A stretch of 5,536 bases of DNA from Spirochaetaceae bacterium (GCA_031280705.1 JAITGJ010000245.1:1-5536); one strand, 5' to 3'. Shown: positions 1 to 5,536, counted from the first letter of the stretch. Notes: generated by a model from the sequence alone, not told the origin. A program made the numbers and translations.

Positions 1-702
1 GTCCGTTTTTTTATGAAACGCTTCATCCCCGCCCTCCGCCTCTGGGATATTGCCTCCGCAAATTTTGTGGATAGATTTATCGCCAATTCCGGATATGTCG
101 CAAAACGCATCCGGCGTTACTACAACCGTGAGGCGGAAGTAATTTATGCTCCAGTTCCTGTTGAGCGTTTTTTTGCGCGGGAACGGAAACCGGAGGATTT
201 CTACCTGTTTTTTGGACAGATAACGAGCTATAAGCGCGTCGATATCGCCCTTGAGGCATGCCGCGTTTCCGGGCGAAAACTGGCTGTAGCTGGAGCGGGC
301 ATGAAAAAAAAGACGCAAAAAGAATATGGAAAAACAGGAATTATTTTTTTCCACGGACGGGTAAGCGATAACGAAGCGGCGGACCTGTACTCCCGCGCGC
401 GGGCGCTGATTTTTCCCGGCATAGAGGACCTGGGGCTTGTCCCCATCGAGGCCGCGGCGGCGGGATGCCCGGTGATCGCGTTCCGTGAAGGGGGCGCACT
501 GGACACCGTAAAGGAAAACATTACCGGCATCTTTTTTGACGAGCAGACGCCTGCGTCTCTCATCGGGGCCCTTGACCGGTTTGAGGCGATGGAAGAGCGG
601 TTCAGGGACCGGGAGCCATTTATCCGTCATGCCGCGCGGTTTTCAAAAACAGAGTTTCAGAACCGGATACGGGCCGTGGCGGCGGGGCGGCAGCGGATAT
701 AG
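1..702 (+). CDS. Family 4 glycosyltransferase, 5'-truncated by window edge
   Basis: This is the nucleotide-sugar-binding half of a GT-B fold glycosyltransferase (GT4), which would add a sugar to a growing surface glycan at the cytoplasmic face of the membrane. The frame is open to base 1 (V-R-F-F before the ATG at 13), and GT4 enzymes are usually about 350-400 residues. I therefore read the ATG at 13 as internal and think roughly 130-150 N-terminal residues are missing. Counting from that Met, FIANSGYVAKRI (22-33) is the usual interdomain segment. YKRVDIALEA (73-82) carries the Lys/Arg that contact the donor phosphates, and GRVSDNEAADLY (115-126) follows. The E-x7-E signature is E138 to E146 (EDLGLVPIE), then AAAAGCPVIAF. 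The family is certain from these motifs. Sugar and linkage cannot be read, although closest in feel are WbaZ-like mannosyltransferases. The next gene, wbaP, supports a role in exopolysaccharide or surface glycan assembly. Confidence 0.93.
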   Translation, partial: VRFFMKRFIPALRLWDIASANFVDRFIANSGYVAKRIRRYYNREAEVIYAPVPVERFFARERKPEDFYLFFGQITSYKRVDIALEACRVSGRKLAVAGAGMKKKTQKEYGKTGIIFFHGRVSDNEAADLYSRARALIFPGIEDLGLVPIEAAAAGCPVIAFREGGALDTVKENITGIFFDEQTPASLIGALDRFEAMEERFRDREPFIRHAARFSKTEFQNRIRAVAAGRQRI

Positions 703-779
703 GCGGCGCGGCGTCAGTTTTCCCGGCCGCGGAGACGGAATTTGCATACAAAGGCGCTTTTGTTTATTATGGAAGATGT

Positions 780-2222
780 ATGGACCTTGCACAGTTTGAC
801 ACCTGGTATCGTATCCGGTACCACAACACCAGTTCCTTTCTGATAGGCTGTACCATAATTATCTCCGATCTGGTGGGCGCGATGCTTTCCTTTGGCGCGG
901 GCTTTTTTATGGTCAATCTGTACGATTTGTCCGCGATCAATTTCAGGTCTTTCGTTACCTACTGGCCCTATCTTCCGGTATTCGTGCTGCTTTTCTGGAT
1001 GTTTCGTCTTTATCCCGGCATCTCGCTCGCGCCCGCGGAGGAACTCAGGCATATCGGTACGGCAAGTTTTATTGCCCACGGGGGCATTATTTTTTCCCGG
1101 TATATTGAAGACAAGGAATTTGACGCGATATCAGTAGCGTTTATTATCAGTTTTATTTTTTCCATGGTGATTTTTCTGCTCTGCCGGTCCATTACGCACA
1201 TGCTTTTGCGGAGGGCGCGGATACGGGGCATCCCCGCCGTCGTTTACGGTTCGGGAAATTTCGGCAGGCAGATGATCGACCAGATACTCGAAAACAGCCG
1301 CGTGGGATATGTTCCGGCGGTTATTCTTGACAGTACGCCCGAAAGCGGCGATGCATATCAGGGTATTCCGATTCTCCACGATCTTTCGCTCGGCCCGGAA
1401 CTTATAAAAAAGTATAAAATAAAAATGGCGATTATCGCCACATCCGAATTCTCCCAAAAAGAATTGACGCGCCTGCTCAATTTTTCCCTCTCCGCCTTCC
1501 GCTACAGTGTTCTTGTTCCCGATTTTGTAAGCATCACCAATATCTGGATGTCCGTTCGGGATTTTCACGGCCTTTTGGGTTTTGCCGCCGCGAATAAACT
1601 GCGGATGGGATGGAATCTTGTTTTCAAGCGGGCGTTTGATATTTCCATAGTGATTCTGGGCGGCGTTGTCATATTTCCCTTTCTCTTGATCATTGCACTG
1701 CTCATCAAACTGGGTTCACGGGGACCAGCGCTTTATAAGCACGCGCGGCTTGGAAAGAATGGAAAATCAATTATGGTGTACAAATTCCGTTCCATGGTAA
1801 CAGACGCCGATAAAAAACTGCGGGAAATGCTTTCAGAGAATGAAAACCTCAGGAAGGAATGGGAGGAAGGGTACAAGCTCAAAAATGATCCCCGGATCAC
1901 CCCAATAGGCAGATGGATCCGCAAAACAAGTATTGACGAATTTCCCCAGATACTTAATGTATTAAAAGGCGAGATGAGCCTGGTGGGCCCCCGCCCGGTA
2001 ACCGCCGGGGAAGCCGAAAAATACGGTGAGCATTTCGGGCGTATCTTTTCGATCAAGCCGGGCATGACCGGGCTCTGGCAGGTTTCGGGCCGGTCCGATA
2101 CGGATTACAACGAACGCATTTCTTATGATAGTTATTATCTTCAAAGCTGGTCGGTCTGGCTTGATCTGTGGATACTGTACAAAACGGTCGGCGTAGTACT
2201 GCGTGGCAAGGGCGCATATTAA
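780..2222 (+). CDS. wbaP: WbaP-type undecaprenyl-phosphate sugar-1-phosphate transferase
   Basis: A 480-residue membrane enzyme that transfers hexose-1-phosphate from a UDP-sugar (Gal or Glc in characterised WbaP/RfbP proteins) to undecaprenyl phosphate, the first step of a polyprenyl-linked glycan. The N-terminal half has about four hydrophobic segments (about 20-46, 59-78, 93-107, 117-137), followed by a Rossmann-like region starting at VVYGSGNFGRQM (154-165). The C-terminal catalytic domain starts at FKRAFD (282-287). It has a re-entrant membrane helix with a central proline (P300), YKFRSM (334-339), the catalytic Asp-Glu dyad D386-E387 in TSIDEFPQ, LVGPRP (401-406), KPGMTGLWQVSGRS (426-439) and the family's typical C-terminus LRGKGAY. 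Length and domain order are those of full-length WbaP, not the minimal PglC form. The ATG at 780 has a GGAAG 4 nt upstream. The frame stays open further 5', but no better start is visible. Enzyme class is sure; the sugar is not. Confidence 0.96.
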   Translation: MDLAQFDTWYRIRYHNTSSFLIGCTIIISDLVGAMLSFGAGFFMVNLYDLSAINFRSFVTYWPYLPVFVLLFWMFRLYPGISLAPAEELRHIGTASFIAHGGIIFSRYIEDKEFDAISVAFIISFIFSMVIFLLCRSITHMLLRRARIRGIPAVVYGSGNFGRQMIDQILENSRVGYVPAVILDSTPESGDAYQGIPILHDLSLGPELIKKYKIKMAIIATSEFSQKELTRLLNFSLSAFRYSVLVPDFVSITNIWMSVRDFHGLLGFAAANKLRMGWNLVFKRAFDISIVILGGVVIFPFLLIIALLIKLGSRGPALYKHARLGKNGKSIMVYKFRSMVTDADKKLREMLSENENLRKEWEEGYKLKNDPRITPIGRWIRKTSIDEFPQILNVLKGEMSLVGPRPVTAGEAEKYGEHFGRIFSIKPGMTGLWQVSGRSDTDYNERISYDSYYLQSWSVWLDLWILYKTVGVVLRGKGAY

Positions 2223-2230
2223 CGGAGCAG

Positions 2231-2237
2231 AAGGAGG
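2231..2237 (+). promoter_or_regulatory. Strong Shine-Dalgarno deciding start of the secreted-protein gene
   Basis: AAGGAGG lies 4 nt before the ATG at 2242. It selects that ATG over an in-frame GTG at 2203, which lies inside wbaP and would place 13 polar residues in front of a normal signal peptide. Confidence 0.85.
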
Positions 2238-2241
2238 TATT

Positions 2242-3045
2242 ATGCAATTACGGGCGGCTGCCGTAGAAAAAAAAACAGTAACACTGTTTGCGGTATTTTT
2301 TCTGTTTTTCACCGCACTTTATGCCGAAAACAGAAGCTTTGCGTCCCTCTTTCCCGGCATGGACGAAGAAACGCGCACGGCGGTCTTTTCAGAAGAAGGC
2401 TGGCTGCGTGTAGTTGAATATGGCGCGCTATCGCATTTTGAGTCGTCCCTGCCTGAGGAGACCGGATTTGAACGGGAAATCGCCGGGCGCGCGCCGCGGT
2501 TTCTGGTAGAATCGATCAGCGTGATCCCCGTGGACCGCGCCGTTTCCCTGCTTGATATTTACAACTCGCTGGGCAATGTCCGGAACCTCCGGGGAAGGGA
2601 GTATCATTCATTCACCCGGGATCGTTATGTGCCCCTGTTTGAGGACGCGACGCGGATCGAAAGCCCGGCCCGCCGCCGGGCGATAGCGGACCCCGCGCCC
2701 GCGGCGGAACTTCCCCCTTCCGACACCATCTACATGAATCTGAAGGACAATAACTTTGGTCCATGTTTTTACCGGGCGGATTTTACCGCGCTGGAACACG
2801 GGGTCCTGTATCAGTTGACCAATTTTAAAACCATTTCCTATCTTGTGGTGCCGGTCATGCGGGAAAATACATTTTTCACGCGGTTTTACATTGAACCGTT
2901 ACAGGAAGGCGTACTCATTTATTGCGCCGCCGGCGCGGACGTTTCCGATTTTGTTGCCGCGCGGGTCAGTATTCCTTCGGCGATTGAAAAAAGGCTTTTC
3001 GTCATTCGGCTCTGGATAACGGACGGCCTCCGGGGCGCCGGCTAG
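2242..3045 (+). CDS. Exported protein of unknown function, possibly DUF6675-like
   Basis: A 267-residue protein with a clear Sec signal peptide: basic start (R4, K10-K11), hydrophobic core TVTLFAVFFLFFTALYA (12-28), and likely cleavage after A28 before ENRS. No Cys sits at the cleavage site, so it is not a lipoprotein. The mature part of about 239 residues has no further membrane segment and no catalytic motif I recognise. It is mixed alpha/beta with a Pro/Ala-rich stretch around 163-172 (DPAPAAELPP), and the second half (SDTIYMNLKDNNFGPCFYRADF, in part) looks like a compact beta-rich domain. It resembles the short periplasmic proteins annotated DUF6675 in treponemes, but this is from memory and is not demonstrated. 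It starts 19 nt after wbaP on the same strand, so co-transcription is likely, and a periplasmic or outer-surface role linked to the glycan is only an inference. No Rho-independent terminator with a T-tract follows it. Confidence 0.85.
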   Translation: MQLRAAAVEKKTVTLFAVFFLFFTALYAENRSFASLFPGMDEETRTAVFSEEGWLRVVEYGALSHFESSLPEETGFEREIAGRAPRFLVESISVIPVDRAVSLLDIYNSLGNVRNLRGREYHSFTRDRYVPLFEDATRIESPARRRAIADPAPAAELPPSDTIYMNLKDNNFGPCFYRADFTALEHGVLYQLTNFKTISYLVVPVMRENTFFTRFYIEPLQEGVLIYCAAGADVSDFVAARVSIPSAIEKRLFVIRLWITDGLRGAG

Positions 3046-3158
3046 CCATCCCTCCCCGCCGCAGAAGTGAGCACGGCGCCTCCCGCCCGGGATAGGCCCC
3101 TGCCTCCGCTCGCTTCGTTATCTCCACACCAAAAAACCAGACCATGATCCCGCGCGTT
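3046..3158. other. Non-coding, GC-rich intergenic stretch between exported-protein gene and tRNA
   Basis: These 113 nt separate the convergent ends of the + strand exported-protein gene and the - strand tRNA. They contain the hairpin at 3078-3097. A six-base A run at 3131-3136 would be a T run in the tRNA direction, but I find no stable stem directly before it. No supported gene is present. Composition is skewed, with C-rich + strand segments. Confidence 0.5.
3078..3097. terminator. GC-rich hairpin between convergent transcripts, possible terminator
   Basis: GCCT (3078-3081) pairs with AGGC (3094-3097), and CCC (3082-3084) pairs with GGG (3089-3091) around a GCCC loop, leaving a 2-nt AT bulge on the 3' side. 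The stem is short and GC-rich. It sits where transcripts of the upstream + gene and the - strand tRNA converge. It lacks a T-tract on either strand, so a classical intrinsic terminator is not proven; it could be an intergenic repeat instead. Confidence 0.3.
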
Positions 3159-3230
3159 AGCGGCTGATGGGAGTCGAACCCACGTCTCCAGCTTGGAAGG
3201 CTGGGGTAATAGCCGTTATACGACAGCCGC
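3159..3230 (-). tRNA. tRNA-Gly (anticodon UCC)
   Basis: A 72-nt cloverleaf on the - strand. The acceptor arms GCGGCTG and CAGCCGC pair perfectly over 7 bp, and the discriminator base is U, as usual for bacterial tRNA-Gly. The anticodon stem CCAGC/GCTGG encloses the loop CTTCCAA, giving anticodon TCC (window bases 3195-3197 on the complement). The T-arm is GTGGG-TTCGACT-CCCAT, and the D-arm GTATAACGGCTATTAC closely resembles known tRNA-Gly(UCC) genes. CCA is not encoded: the bases after the discriminator read AAC. CCA must therefore be added after transcription. It reads GGA codons (and GGG by wobble). Its own promoter lies immediately upstream. Confidence 0.97.
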
Positions 3231-3239
3231 ATTACCGGT

Positions 3240-3268
3240 ACTCTATCAGGCGCGCGCTTCTGTGTCAA
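3240..3268 (-). promoter_or_regulatory. Sigma-70 promoter of the tRNA-Gly gene
   Basis: On the - strand, a perfect TTGACA -35 (3263-3268) is followed after exactly 17 nt by TAGAGT (3240-3245, 4 of 6 consensus bases). The -10 ends 9 nt before the first base of the tRNA, so the start point would fall at about 3232-3234 and the primary transcript would have almost no 5' leader. Spacing, -35 quality and position relative to the tRNA all agree. Confidence 0.75.
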
Positions 3269-3292
3269 GCGGCGGCGCGGCCCGCCGTTTAC

Positions 3293-3329
3293 CGGGGTTC
3301 CGCCGCGTGTTGCCCGCACGGATACCCCG
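3293..3329. repeat. Imperfect inverted repeat upstream of the corrinoid operon
   Basis: The left arm CGGGGTTCCG (3293-3302) is matched by the right arm CGGATACCCCG (3319-3329), the reverse complement with one extra base (T3323). This gives 10 paired bases around a 16-nt centre. The centre can add a further GCG/CGC pairing (3305-3307 with 3315-3317). It lies between the tRNA promoter and the probable promoter of the corrinoid operon. It could be an operator, an RNA hairpin, or a mobile-repeat remnant; the sequence does not decide. Confidence 0.5.
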
Positions 3330-3371
3330 CCCATTAAATGTTTCCCGCAAAATCCACCTTTTTCTCCATAT

Positions 3372-3400
3372 TTGAGAAAAAATCCGGTATATTATATCCA
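3372..3400 (+). promoter_or_regulatory. Probable promoter of corrinoid methyl-transfer operon
   Basis: An abrupt AT-rich stretch in a GC-rich region, just before the operon. It holds TTGAGA (3372-3377, 5 of 6 to the -35 consensus) and overlapping -10-like hexamers TATATT (3388-3393), TATTAT (3390-3395) and TATATC (3393-3398). The best -10 hexamers are too close to TTGAGA; only TATATC (15 nt) or TATCCA (17 nt) fit its spacing. The element assignment is therefore uncertain even though the location is likely. The leader would be about 15-25 nt. Confidence 0.4.
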
Positions 3401-3423
3401 GACTCACCTGAAAGGAGATTGTT

Positions 3424-4074
3424 ATGGACGCGGAAAAACTGTATATGGAACTTGCCGGTGCGGTTGTTGATATGGACGAGAAAGCGGCGGCGGAACTTTC
3501 TCAGCGGGTAATTGAGGAAAAATTTGACGCCTATGAGGCGATAGACCGGGGGCTGGCGCGGGGCATGGAGCGGGCGGGTGCATTGTTTGAGGAGGAAGAG
3601 TATTTTGTTCCGGAACTCCTCCTCTGTTCAGACGCGATGAACGCGGGAATTGACGTGCTTAAACCGCATCTTGCCCAAAGCGGCGCACCGGTAAAACGCC
3701 GGGGCGTGATTGGCGTGATTGAGGGAGACACGCACGACATCGGGAAAAATCTGGTGCGCATCATGCTTGAAGCCGCGGGTTTTGAGATGATCGATTTGGG
3801 CCGGGATGTGCCGCCCGGGGTTTTTGTTGACCGGGCCGTTGAGACCGGGGCGGAACTTATTCTGATTTCTTCACTCATGACGACCACTGCGGACGGCATG
3901 GCCGAAGTGATACGGCTTCTTGATGAGCGGGGCCTCCGGGGCAGTCACAAAGTAGCGGTGGGCGGCGGTCCCGTGTCCCAGGCGTTTGCCGACCGGATCG
4001 GCGCGGATGGTTATGGCAGAAACGCCGCGGACGCGGTACGGCTTTGCCGGCGGCTTGTGGGGGCAACAGTTTGA
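3424..4074 (+). CDS. Corrinoid (B12-binding) methyltransferase carrier protein, MtaC/MtbC/MttC type
   Basis: This 216-residue protein holds a cobamide cofactor and shuttles a methyl group between a substrate methyltransferase and an acceptor methyltransferase in the cytoplasm. Residues about 1-88 form the helical cap domain of the methionine-synthase type, with the typical LFEEEEYFVPELLL segment (54-67). Residues about 92-216 form the Rossmann-like B12-binding domain. The cobalt ligand is H104 in the D-x-H-x-x-G motif GDTHDIGKN (101-109). The cofactor-tail pocket motifs SSL (149-151) and GGG (180-182) are also present. Length matches the family (about 210-220). The start is firm: AAAGGAG at 3411-3417 is 6 nt before the ATG. 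It opens a run of three closely spaced genes for corrinoid chemistry. Substrate subtype (methanol, methylamine, betaine or methoxy-aromatic) cannot be told from this protein alone. Confidence 0.96.
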   Translation: MDAEKLYMELAGAVVDMDEKAAAELSQRVIEEKFDAYEAIDRGLARGMERAGALFEEEEYFVPELLLCSDAMNAGIDVLKPHLAQSGAPVKRRGVIGVIEGDTHDIGKNLVRIMLEAAGFEMIDLGRDVPPGVFVDRAVETGAELILISSLMTTTADGMAEVIRLLDERGLRGSHKVAVGGGPVSQAFADRIGADGYGRNAADAVRLCRRLVGATV

Positions 4075-4079
4075 CGGAT

Positions 4080-5120
4080 ATGTATTCGCCCCGGGAACGG
4101 TTATTGCGGACCCTCAAAAAAGAAGCGGTAGACCGGCCTCCGGTCATTAGTCCCGGCGGGATGATGAATGCGGCGGTTACCGGCGTGATGAAAAAAACCG
4201 GAAATACCCTTCCCGAGGCCCATCACCATTCCGGCCTTATGGAAAATCTCGCCCGGAGCGTCATGGAAGAAACAGGCTTTGAAAATTTTGGCCTTCCGTT
4301 TTGCATGACGATTGAAAGCGAGGCGCTGGGAAGCGAGGTTGATTACGGTACCCTGGAATGTGAACCGAAAATCGCGCGGGAAGCATGGCGGTCGGTAACG
4401 GAAGCCGCCCTCCCCTCCCCCGGCGCCATCGAAAAAAATCCCCGCGCCGGAGCGGTAATTAACAGTATTTTCGCGCTTTCAAAAAAACATTCCGGTATTC
4501 CCGCCGTCGGGTGTATTACCGGCCCCCTGAGTACGGCCGCGTCACTGGTGGAACCCACGGTATTTCTCCGGGAACTCCGCCGGGAACGGGAACGCGCCCA
4601 CCGGCTGCTCGCGGGAATAACACGGGAACTCTGCCGCTGGGCGCTCTTGATGGCGGAAAACGGCGCGGCGGCCGTTACCATCGCCGATCCCACCGCGACC
4701 GGGGAAATACTCGGCCCCACACTGTTTGAAGAATACGCCGTGCGCTATATCAACGAAATCACCGATGCCGTCCGCCGTGCGGGAACGCCGGTGATTATAC
4801 ACATCTGCGGCGATGTCCGCGCGGTAAAACAGCATCTCTGTCATCTCCGCGGCGACGCTATCAGTACCGACGCAATGGTGAATCTCGCGGAACTCAAGGC
4901 GGAATATCCGGCGCTGGTAACGATGGGAAATCTCAGCACGTATCTGCTGGATACCGGCTCCGAAAATACGGTGCGTTCCGGCACGGCGGCGCTCCTTCGG
5001 CGCACTATTGACATTATTGCGCCGGCCTGCGGACTTTCAACATCGACGCCGCTTGCAAATCTTAAAGCCTTTACGGAAACGGTAAAAGATTTCCATGCCA
5101 CAGGTAGTATTTCTGTTTGA
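4080..5120 (+). CDS. UroD-family zinc methyltransferase, MtaA/MtbA/CmuA type
   Basis: A 346-residue TIM-barrel protein of the uroporphyrinogen decarboxylase superfamily, methylcobamide methyltransferase branch. In that branch the enzyme takes the methyl group from the corrinoid protein and gives it to an acceptor activated on zinc (coenzyme M in methanogens; in bacteria often tetrahydrofolate). The zinc motif H-x-C-xn-C is present as H241-I-C243 and C317 (PACGLS). Other family landmarks are ERLLRTLKKEAVDRPP (6-21), the segment IADPTATGEILGP (201-213) and MGNLST (282-287). H-x-C-xn-C argues for a methyl acceptor-side enzyme and against heme-pathway UroD, but a substrate-side role, as in some O-demethylases, is not excluded. 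The ATG at 4080 is 5 nt after the preceding stop and lacks a good ribosome binding site. An in-frame TTG at 4071 overlaps that stop (TTGA) and has GGGGG 7 nt before it, so it is a real alternative start. Confidence 0.94.
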   Translation: MYSPRERLLRTLKKEAVDRPPVISPGGMMNAAVTGVMKKTGNTLPEAHHHSGLMENLARSVMEETGFENFGLPFCMTIESEALGSEVDYGTLECEPKIAREAWRSVTEAALPSPGAIEKNPRAGAVINSIFALSKKHSGIPAVGCITGPLSTAASLVEPTVFLRELRRERERAHRLLAGITRELCRWALLMAENGAAAVTIADPTATGEILGPTLFEEYAVRYINEITDAVRRAGTPVIIHICGDVRAVKQHLCHLRGDAISTDAMVNLAELKAEYPALVTMGNLSTYLLDTGSENTVRSGTAALLRRTIDIIAPACGLSTSTPLANLKAFTETVKDFHATGSISV

Positions 5121-5536
5121 GAACGCCCCGGCGAAGCGCACCGTTACGGCGGCCCGGGGCACGCCGGCGCTTGAGGCCGCACGCCGCGCCGGTGTGGAAA
5201 TACGAACTCCCTGCGGGGGGTCGGGAATGTGCGGCAAATGCCGGGTGCGCGTAAAGGGTGAAACGGTACTTGCCTGCCAGTACCGTGTTGTTTCGGATAC
5301 GGAAATCACCGTCCCCAAAAACCGTGACGATGACAAAACGCTCCGTATTCTTACGGACGGGCAGTCCTTTACGCATGATCGCGCGCCGTTTATTACCAAG
5401 CGGTTTTCAGGCGGAACAACCCGTGTATACGGCGGAGCGGATTTAATCGGCAGCGAAGACGGCGATACCTCAGAAGAGACGTATGGCCTTGCCCTCGACA
5501 TCGGCACGACAACGCTGGTTCTTTCCCTGGTAGACC
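5095..5536 (+). CDS. [2Fe-2S]/ASKHA corrinoid reductive activator (RamA/RACo/COG3894 type), 3'-truncated
   Basis: The first 147 residues of a protein that runs off the window. Proteins of this group use ATP and a low-potential electron to reduce inactive Co(II) corrinoid back to Co(I). Residues 1-75 are a plant-type [2Fe-2S] ferredoxin domain with ligands C40, C46, C49 and C61 (C-x5-C-x2-C-x11-C; TPCGGSGMCGKC at 38-49). A polar linker (about 76-128) leads into LALDIGTTTLVLSLVD (132-147), the phosphate-1 loop that opens the ASKHA-type ATPase domain. The ATG at 5095 overlaps the end of the preceding gene by 26 nt in another frame. It is the only ATG after an in-frame TAA at 5083 that includes the whole ferredoxin domain, so the start is well fixed despite a weak ribosome binding site. 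Full-length relatives are about 500-650 residues, so most of the gene is missing. Overlap and function place it in one operon with the corrinoid protein and the UroD-type enzyme. Confidence 0.93.
   Translation, partial: MPQVVFLFENAPAKRTVTAARGTPALEAARRAGVEIRTPCGGSGMCGKCRVRVKGETVLACQYRVVSDTEITVPKNRDDDKTLRILTDGQSFTHDRAPFITKRFSGGTTRVYGGADLIGSEDGDTSEETYGLALDIGTTTLVLSLVD

Noticed and set aside
304..311. Run of eight A bases in the glycosyltransferase gene as a frameshift site
   Set aside because: The frame continues normally through it with conserved family motifs on both sides, so no frameshift is needed.
741..770. Promoter for wbaP (TTTGCA and TATTAT, 18-nt spacing)
   Set aside because: The -35 is weak and the start point would fall almost on the ATG at 780, excluding the GGAAG ribosome binding site; read-through from the glycosyltransferase gene is simpler.
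3124..3150. Intrinsic terminator for the tRNA (T6 run on the - strand)
   Set aside because: The bases before the T run form at most a 4-bp stem with a 2-nt loop, which is not stable enough to support the call.
3002..3334. A 110-codon open frame on the - strand
   Set aside because: It runs straight through the tRNA-Gly gene (its GFDSHQPL string is a typical product of translating a tRNA T-arm and acceptor) and overlaps the end of the exported-protein gene; it has no recognisable domain.
3231..3423. Cobalamin riboswitch ahead of the corrinoid operon
   Set aside because: I looked for a B12-box (GCCACTG-like) and the long multi-stem layout and found neither; the probable promoter leaves a leader of only about 20 nt.
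5037..5507. Open frames on the - strand across the operon's right end
   Set aside because: They lie antisense to the UroD-type and activator genes, whose motifs and metal ligands are unambiguous, and show no recognisable protein family.

Overview
The window looks like chromosomal DNA from a moderately GC-rich anaerobic bacterium. A spirochaete of the Treponema type, possibly an acetogenic or gut lineage, is my best guess. The guess rests on the overall style of the proteins and on surface-glycan genes lying next to corrinoid methyl-transfer genes. No marker in the window proves it. All confident protein genes are on the + strand; one tRNA gene is on the - strand.

Left part (1-3045) concerns the cell surface. 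It holds the C-terminal part of a family 4 glycosyltransferase (cut by the window edge), then a complete WbaP-type polyprenyl-phosphate sugar-1-phosphate transferase, then a short secreted protein that I cannot assign a function. WbaP would load the first sugar phosphate onto undecaprenyl phosphate, and the GT4 enzyme would add a later sugar. The exported protein is 19 nt behind wbaP with a very strong ribosome binding site, so it is probably co-transcribed.

Middle (3046-3423) is 378 nt without protein genes. It contains a clear tRNA-Gly(UCC) on the - strand with its own well-formed -35/-10 promoter, a GC-rich hairpin just 3' of the tRNA, a long imperfect inverted repeat between the tRNA promoter and the next operon, and an AT-rich probable promoter leading into that operon.

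Right part (3424-5536, continuing past the edge) is a corrinoid-dependent methyl-transfer module of three tightly packed genes. They are a corrinoid-carrier protein (MtaC/MtbC/MttC type), a UroD-fold zinc methyltransferase of the MtaA/MtbA/CmuA type, and the start of a [2Fe-2S]/ASKHA corrinoid reductive activator (RamA/RACo/COG3894 type). Together they can bind a methylated cobamide, move the methyl group to a thiol or folate acceptor, and repair the cobamide when it oxidises to Co(II). The substrate-specific methyltransferase that would name the methyl donor (methanol, methylamine, betaine or methoxy-aromatic) is not in the window and may lie downstream. I see no phage, insertion sequence, CRISPR array or clearly undescribed system. 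The most open questions are the missing methyl donor, the unassigned exported protein, and the inverted repeat upstream of the corrinoid operon.
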